Source of the DNA: Calvatia gigantea
Lineage: Eukaryota > Basidiomycota > Agaricomycetes > Agaricales > Lycoperdaceae
Direction: 5' to 3'
Assembly (NCBI GenBank): GCA_025093985.1
Contig: JACAAK010000004.1
Coordinates: forward strand, 3,968,001 to 4,032,000
DNA length: 64,000 bases
The notes below the pieces were generated by a model that saw only the letters and a program-made list of their open reading frames with translations, was not told where the DNA came from and did not search any database. This document shows positions 58,674 to 64,000 of the stretch, in pieces. The position numbers and the translations under genes were made by a program. Position 1 is the first letter of the stretch. Every line of letters starts with the position of its first letter.

Positions 58674-61456
58674 ATGCCCTTCACATATCACTACAGAAAC
58701 CCTTCCCCCGTCTCCTTCGACAACCAACTCACTCCTCCATCCCCTCTTCAACCCCTCCTCCATGACGACTCTATCGTCCTCTCAGACTTAATCCGAACAG
58801 GCGAAACTTCTCGTCTACGTCGGAGGGGTGCGATGCGTATAGAACCCACCGCCGCTACTGCGGCTGGTGGTTCGTTTTCGAGCCGGCACCCTTACCGTTG
58901 GCGCTCTAGTTACCAGAATCAGGGTCCTAACGACGTTTATTATGCGCATCGGGATTCCTCACCGGGGTACGCTTGGGCTACGCTTGTTGGTGACCGTTTA
59001 CGCCGCCGCGTGGTGCCGGGTCATTTGCCGATGTTGGAAGTTGAGGATGATGATAGTGATGAGGAGGATGATGGGAGTAGTGGTGATGAGGATGATGATG
59101 GTTTCGAACTCGAAGATTCGGGTACGGAGGAGGAGGAAGAGGAAGATTCGGGTGATGAGATGGTCTTCTCTGATTCTTTCAACCGTGCTATCTTCGAACA
59201 GACTGGGTTGCCTGATAATGAGTCAGCAGGCGTCTCTTTGAGGAGTAGGAGGAGGAGGAGTAGAGGTAGGAGTGGGAGTGAGTTGGAGTCTGAGGAGGGA
59301 GATGAGGCATCGTTGGAAACTACCAAGTTTTACTCGCTCGTGTGTGGTGGACCCGTTGATGACATGGTAATATGTGCGCGGACGAGTCCTGAACAGCCTG
59401 TTCATTACTCTGCACTTGCGTCGTTCATCCTTCCACAACCACCGCCGTCGTCTCCCCGCTCGTTGTCAAGTCCCATATCACCTCATACGTCATCATCATC
59501 GTCATCCAACGTGAATGGCTGCGGAATGGTTGTACACACACGTGCTGTTCCGAGGTACCGACATCATCAGCCCATGTGGGCGGCGAGTACCCCAGCGACC
59601 GATGTTGTCGTCCCCCTCGATAGAGTGTATTTTGATGAGATTTGTGAGAAGGAGAAGGTGTCGACGAAGGTGATGAGGCAGGAAGCTTGTGGGTGTTTGC
59701 GGATTGGGGTTGGGTGTGCTAATTGGTTTGTCTCTCCCTTGTTATTTAATTTTCACCTGCCAACGACTAATAATGTCCGTGTTGGTATAGTGGTAATCCG
59801 TTAGGATTCCGACTGACACCGTGTAACACTTTGAAGGAACACCTACAATCACGACGGTCCCGTTCCCATCCTCACCTTTCTCGTCGTTCATCATCAAGTA
59901 CAACCACAACAACAAAAACCAATACAGAAGAACGAAATATCTATCTATACACTTTCTTCCGCAATTCTACAACCTCACCACAAACCCCGTCAACATTCCC
60001 AACCACCTCACCAACCTCAAATTCGAATGCAAACCCTCCCCACACGCGTAATCGCCGCCGCCGTCGTCGTCGTCGCAGTCGTAGAGGCTGGTCTAGACCC
60101 CGTCCCCAATCCCGACCCCCTGTACCAGCGGCAACGCCCTACACAGACGGCCCTCTATTACCTCCACCACCACCACCCCCACCACCTCCTCTCATTCGGG
60201 TTTTATCCGATTTAGAATCATCATCATCTGATGATGATGATGGTGATGATTCAGACGAAGATGGAGATGGAGAAAGAGGGGAGGTTATTATCGGTTTCCG
60301 AACACCACCACCACCTGGTGGTAGTGGTAGTAATGGTAATGGTGGTCGGATTATGTCGAGCTCGAGGATTCTTGGGGGTGGTGGTGATCTTACGGCGTCT
60401 CCTGAACCTAGTGTTGTTCGGCTTGAACCTGATACTGCGCCTGCTTCATCTGTTAATAGCGGTGGTGGTGGAAATGGGTCAATAGGGGAGGGGGAAGAGG
60501 ACGATGATGATAACACGGAATTGGGACAGGTTAGAGCTAGTTGGGCGAACGTCGTTAGGGGAGTTGAAGCTGCTGCTGCTACTGCTTCTCTGGGTGAAAG
60601 AAATACGAATACGACAGGCGATGGTGTGCGGAGGGAGGTTGTAAGAAGGCGTCGAATTCGGCCTACTAGGAGAGGTGCATTAGGATTTGATGCAGAAGCT
60701 GAATTGGGTTTGATGACAGCGACGACGACGACCGCAACGAGTCAAGCGGGGTTGGACCCGGATTCGGGTATGAGTACGAATATGGATGTACCATCTATCC
60801 TGCTCGAAGAGGCTTCCTTGGCTTTGACACGCCATTCACCTCCTCCTATTGAACCACGTCAATTCGCTTCGGGTGGTAGTCCAGTTTCTTTCTCGAATAG
60901 TACTCGGGGTGGCGGCGATAATGCGGACGAGACGGACGTGGACGAGGACACAGATGAGGATGAAGATGAAGATGAAGATGAGGATGAAGATGCAGAGCAG
61001 AATACACCACGACCAACGACCAGTTGGGGTGGGATTAGGATGTCTACTTCATCTTTCACCCACACCGATATAGACACTAACATTGACACCAATATTGATG
61101 GACCACCGTCGATGTTGTTCTGGGATCGTCCAGTTGCGGGTAGTGGTAATGCATGGACGTGGAGTAACGAATTGGCAGCGCTCGAGGCGGAGCGGAGAGA
61201 TTTGGATCGGATATTGTTAGGACGTGATCCTGAGCGAGAACGAGATCGGGATTTCGAACGAGAGGGAGAACGAGAATGGGAACGAGAGTTAGGGGGAGAG
61301 GAGGGATCGAGGAACAGCAGTGGTGGGGGTGGGGGTGGGGGTAGAGTGCTGTTTGATCCGGATGGGGAGTTTCTTGAGGGGCTTGAAGGGGAGTGGGGGA
61401 GAGGATATGGCGAGGCAGCTTGGGATGATGAGTTTGTTGGTGGAGGAGAAGAGTGA
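58674..61456 (+). CDS. Acidic low-complexity protein with a CGNPLG cysteine cluster
   Basis: Exons 58674-59725 and 59791-61456, joined across a 65-bp intron, give 905 residues. The intron splits the cysteine codon of a cluster, CGC, then GC, then NCGNPLGFRLTPC, which spans about residues 343-365 and resembles a zinc-binding knuckle. The rest is mostly low complexity: long Asp/Glu runs (near residues 120-160 and 690-730), Arg-rich and Ser-rich tracts, poly-Pro near 440, and Gly runs. The CGNPLG motif recurs in uncharacterised fungal proteins as far as I recall; its role is unknown. No membrane helix or signal peptide is seen, so a nuclear or cytosolic location is likely. The start is the first ATG in frame, after a CT-rich leader. 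Confidence 0.8.
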
Positions 61457-63792
61457 AGGAGGTGCTGGTGGGGAGAGTACGCCGACTGTTGTTGAGTTTG
61501 GTGGGGGGTTGTGGTGGTCGTGATTATGTGTGTGTTCCCCTTTGGATGTGGACAGGTTAATAGGTTATTTTGCTCCTTTGTGGGGCGCCTCGCTCGTTCT
61601 GGGAATGGGGAAGCATGTCGACGACTAGTGTTTATTTGATGATGAATATTGGACGGATTTGTACATCGCCGTGTGTGTGTGTGTTCTCAAGCAGTTTTAT
61701 CTCTGTTATTGCTATTGTCGTTGCTTTTATTTTTTTCTTGCTTTCGCTTGTAGCTTTGCGCTGGTACTTGCCCATAGACGTCTTTGTTGTTTATGTTTTT
61801 TTTTTCATGACCTCGCATTCGCACTCTCATGATTCACAATACACGATACATGAATTTATTTTCGCAGATTGCGTTTGGCACTTACGATTTTAACTACTAA
61901 CTTCTTAAACATATTAGCTCTTATGTCATTCCTATACAATTATGGACTGTTCTTTTCGGCTATTGTTACTTTCCTTTATCTCGGTGCTGTCATTCCTAGT
62001 TTGACGAGCGGGGGTGGAGCAACGGAAGTTATTGACGTCCACCATCTTCTTCATCAATTTGCATCACAGTTCATGAACTTGTTTCATGAGCAGTTCACCA
62101 GTGAAGGAACGTCCTACAGATTGGAGAGGGAGGATCAATTATGTTGATGCATCATTGCAACGTTGATTATATCTCCAAACTAGTATCCGTCCATCCGCAT
62201 GATCTCTGTGGTTCTAACCACCACCGAGGAAGTTCTGCGATGACGAAACTTCAAGAAGCTTCACGTTACAGTTGAGTGATCGAAACCCTTTGGTTCATCT
62301 TCGATTCATGAATTGGCACAGCACTGCCTCAGAGACTTCTGGAGATCCATTACCTCTTGATGGTGGCAAAACTGAGAAGTTGCGGAGTAAGTCATATTCG
62401 CTAGGCTTCGGCCCGATCATGGGATGAGATCTGAGCGTCAGTCGTACCACCGTGACTCACTCTTACGGTCCTAGTTGTCTCCCATTTGCTTTCTTCAACT
62501 TAAACCATATGCTTCTTCACCATAATCGTTCTGGCATCATTAATATACCCCCAGACGGTTTTGACCTGCGGGCCACATTGGATATCTCGCTCAAGCTCCT
62601 CCATCATGCTGTGTAATAATGGACTAGTACTAACCCAAAACATGCTAACCGCGAAGGACAGGGTGCTTCTCTCAGGTGGCATATAATTCAGTATCAGCGC
62701 TTGCGTCGCTTAAGTTCTTTCCATTCATGAACGAACCCATGAACACTGGGAGCATCTGGCAATGAAAGCACTACATAGCGGGGATCAACTGCGTGTTGAT
62801 GCATCGTTAATTATCGTGTACGATCAGTCTGCGATCTATGCAGTTCCAAGCTCCAGTATCAAAATGTTTTCGTGGCTAGACTTGCGAAGCATAGAAGTTG
62901 CATAGTATACACCCCACAAAACCCCCAACCCGATTATGGACGTGCATTCAATCATTGGTTGCATTGCGAACAGCCACAACTACTCAGGGTCCCCGTCAAT
63001 TCACCTCTACTTTCTCCACTCAATGCCTGCGCGACTTGTCACATAACCCATAGCTATTCTAGCATCATCAATGCACCCTAACCGCAGATATTTGATACGC
63101 AATACTTGGAGGGCACTTATCTGTCTTCTCCTCGGTTACTCCCTATCAGGCCTCCTGGATATTTCGCTCAGGCTACCCCACCATGCAATGTAAAAATAGA
63201 CTGCCAACTCAAAACATGCAAATCAGGATCCTTCTCTCTGACGGCATCTAAGAACCAGCCCAAGTGTCATCCAAACTCCTTCTCCATCTGAAACCTCTTC
63301 CAATGGCAACAAGCGCCCTTGGCAGGCCGTGCTCTCAAGCCAATCAGAGTGGTGAGACCGCCTGATTTCTGACCCTGGAACAAGGCTTGTGACGGCATAT
63401 GCCATTCCCCCTGGTGTTTCTTGTGTTTACCCCAGACTTGGCTGTCAAAGCGCAAGTAAATTGCGGCGCTTTAATCGGGGTTCGTGACATGAGACAGAAC
63501 TGCTGAAGCTATTCACGGTCGCTTTAAAGGGCTTCTTGGTGCTTTTTCTGTCACTCCCAAATCGTCTTGGTGTTCTCTTGTGCGATGTTTTGAAATTTAC
63601 GTCACTGATCCGTGATACAATTGTCGCTTTTGAGGCCCTTGTTACAGACACAGCCAAAGCACAATTTAAATCCAAAAGACAAAGAATGGGCGGGATCCCA
63701 CATTGTGGTAAGTAGGGGGATAGCATAACACTTATATATCCTCTTGCGCCTGCCTTGCTCCTAGCAAAATCTCCTCTTGAGCAGTTCAGAAG
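61457..63792. other. Intergenic region with degenerate duplicated segments
   Basis: No complete gene is supported. Two segments, about 62515-62690 and 63056-63230, resemble each other (for example GGATATCTCGCTCAAGCTCC against GGATATTTCGCTCAGGCTAC). On the minus strand they may be relics of a repeated gene. T-rich stretches at 61715-61810 are non-coding. Confidence 0.4.
63733..63738 (+). promoter_or_regulatory. TATA box of the right-edge gene
   Basis: TATATA lies 55 bp before the ATG at 63793, a spacing typical for a TATA-driven fungal gene with a short leader. Confidence 0.45.
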
Positions 63793-64000
63793 ATGGTACT
63801 TCTTTCGCTTTCCGTTTTCCCTTTCCTTGTTCTCCTTCGCTGTCACAGGGTATTGGGGCAAGTGCTGCAAAACAGGACGGTTGGTGACAATGATCCCATG
63901 ATCCACTACACTGGAGGTTGGAACAAGTCGGCGTTCAGGCAAGTTGGACGAGGGGGGGCAACACATGTTGACAGGGCGATCCAAATGCGCGAGCGGTGTT
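63793..64000 (+). CDS. Secreted or membrane-anchored protein, 5' end only
   Basis: From the ATG at 63793 the frame is open to the window edge (69 codons). The first about 22 residues form a signal peptide (MVLLSLSVFPFLVLL). The following QNRTVGDNDPMIHYTGGW contains an N-glycosylation site and the D-N-D-P-x-I-x-Y-x-G-x-W pattern found at the N-terminus of a common basidiomycete family of secreted, single-helix proteins, as I recall it. The rest lies outside the window, so the domain make-up and integrity are unknown. A TATA box at 63733 supports the start. Confidence 0.6.
   Translation, partial: MVLLSLSVFPFLVLLRCHRVLGQVLQNRTVGDNDPMIHYTGGWNKSAFRQVGRGGATHVDRAIQMRERC

Noticed and set aside
59021..59326. 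Minus-strand serine-rich open stretch, and a similar one at 60139-60516
   Set aside because: They are antisense shadows of the acidic and glycine-rich runs of the 58674-61456 gene.
63445..63984. 179-codon minus-strand open frame at the right edge
   Set aside because: It overlaps, on the other strand, the TATA box and signal-peptide start of the 63793 gene, which is the more coherent model, and it has no domain.
1..64000. tRNA genes, rRNA and CRISPR arrays
   Set aside because: No cloverleaf-like segment or spacer-repeat array was noticed by eye. A tRNA scan was not possible, so absence is not proved.

Overview
The window looks like a chromosomal segment of an agaricomycete (mushroom-type basidiomycete). 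Genes are cut by many short GT-AG introns (about 50-90 bp). There is a myosin-type chitin synthase with a C-terminal DEK_C domain, and solo retrotransposon LTRs and families of short membrane proteins are present.

The window has two halves. Bases 1 to about 37,740 are a repeat-rich array built from one composite module, present in several decayed copies. Read left to right, a module holds an unidentified block (here 'block X'), scrambled pieces of the COPI beta'-coatomer gene SEC27 on the minus strand, the 3' part of an Atg22-like vacuolar transporter gene on the plus strand, a conserved spacer, and a minus-strand gene for a four-helix membrane glycoprotein (here 'TMX'). Six TMX copies are visible. 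Copy 1 runs open off the left edge, copy 3 (17373-19134) is intact, and copy 5 (27584-29217) is open but has lost its first membrane helix. Copies 2 and 6 are frameshifted, and copy 4 is a small C-terminal fragment. The copies fall into two subfamilies by N-terminus and 3' flank. The SEC27 and ATG22 copies are pseudogenes. Several share the same abnormal junctions (exon 2 to exon 8; exon 4 to ATG22), so an already rearranged ancestor was amplified. Two LTR pieces interrupt the array.

Bases 38,301 to 61,456 are conventional and gene-dense: full-length SEC27 (minus), the divergent myosin-chitin synthase (plus, 157 bp away), a pseudokinase-like protein, a 4-coumarate-CoA-ligase-like enzyme with a peroxisomal C-terminus, and a long acidic low-complexity protein with a cysteine cluster. 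The right edge holds the start of a secreted-protein gene.

SEC27 supplies COPI vesicle coat. The chitin synthase depends on vesicle delivery and builds cell wall. The array adds membrane proteins and remnants of a vacuolar transporter. I see no evidence that these form one pathway; the arrangement is best explained by segmental duplication next to SEC27. The chitin synthase reading frame is broken by about nine single-base shifts and SEC27 by one. This is either recent decay or sequence error and should be settled before either gene is used.
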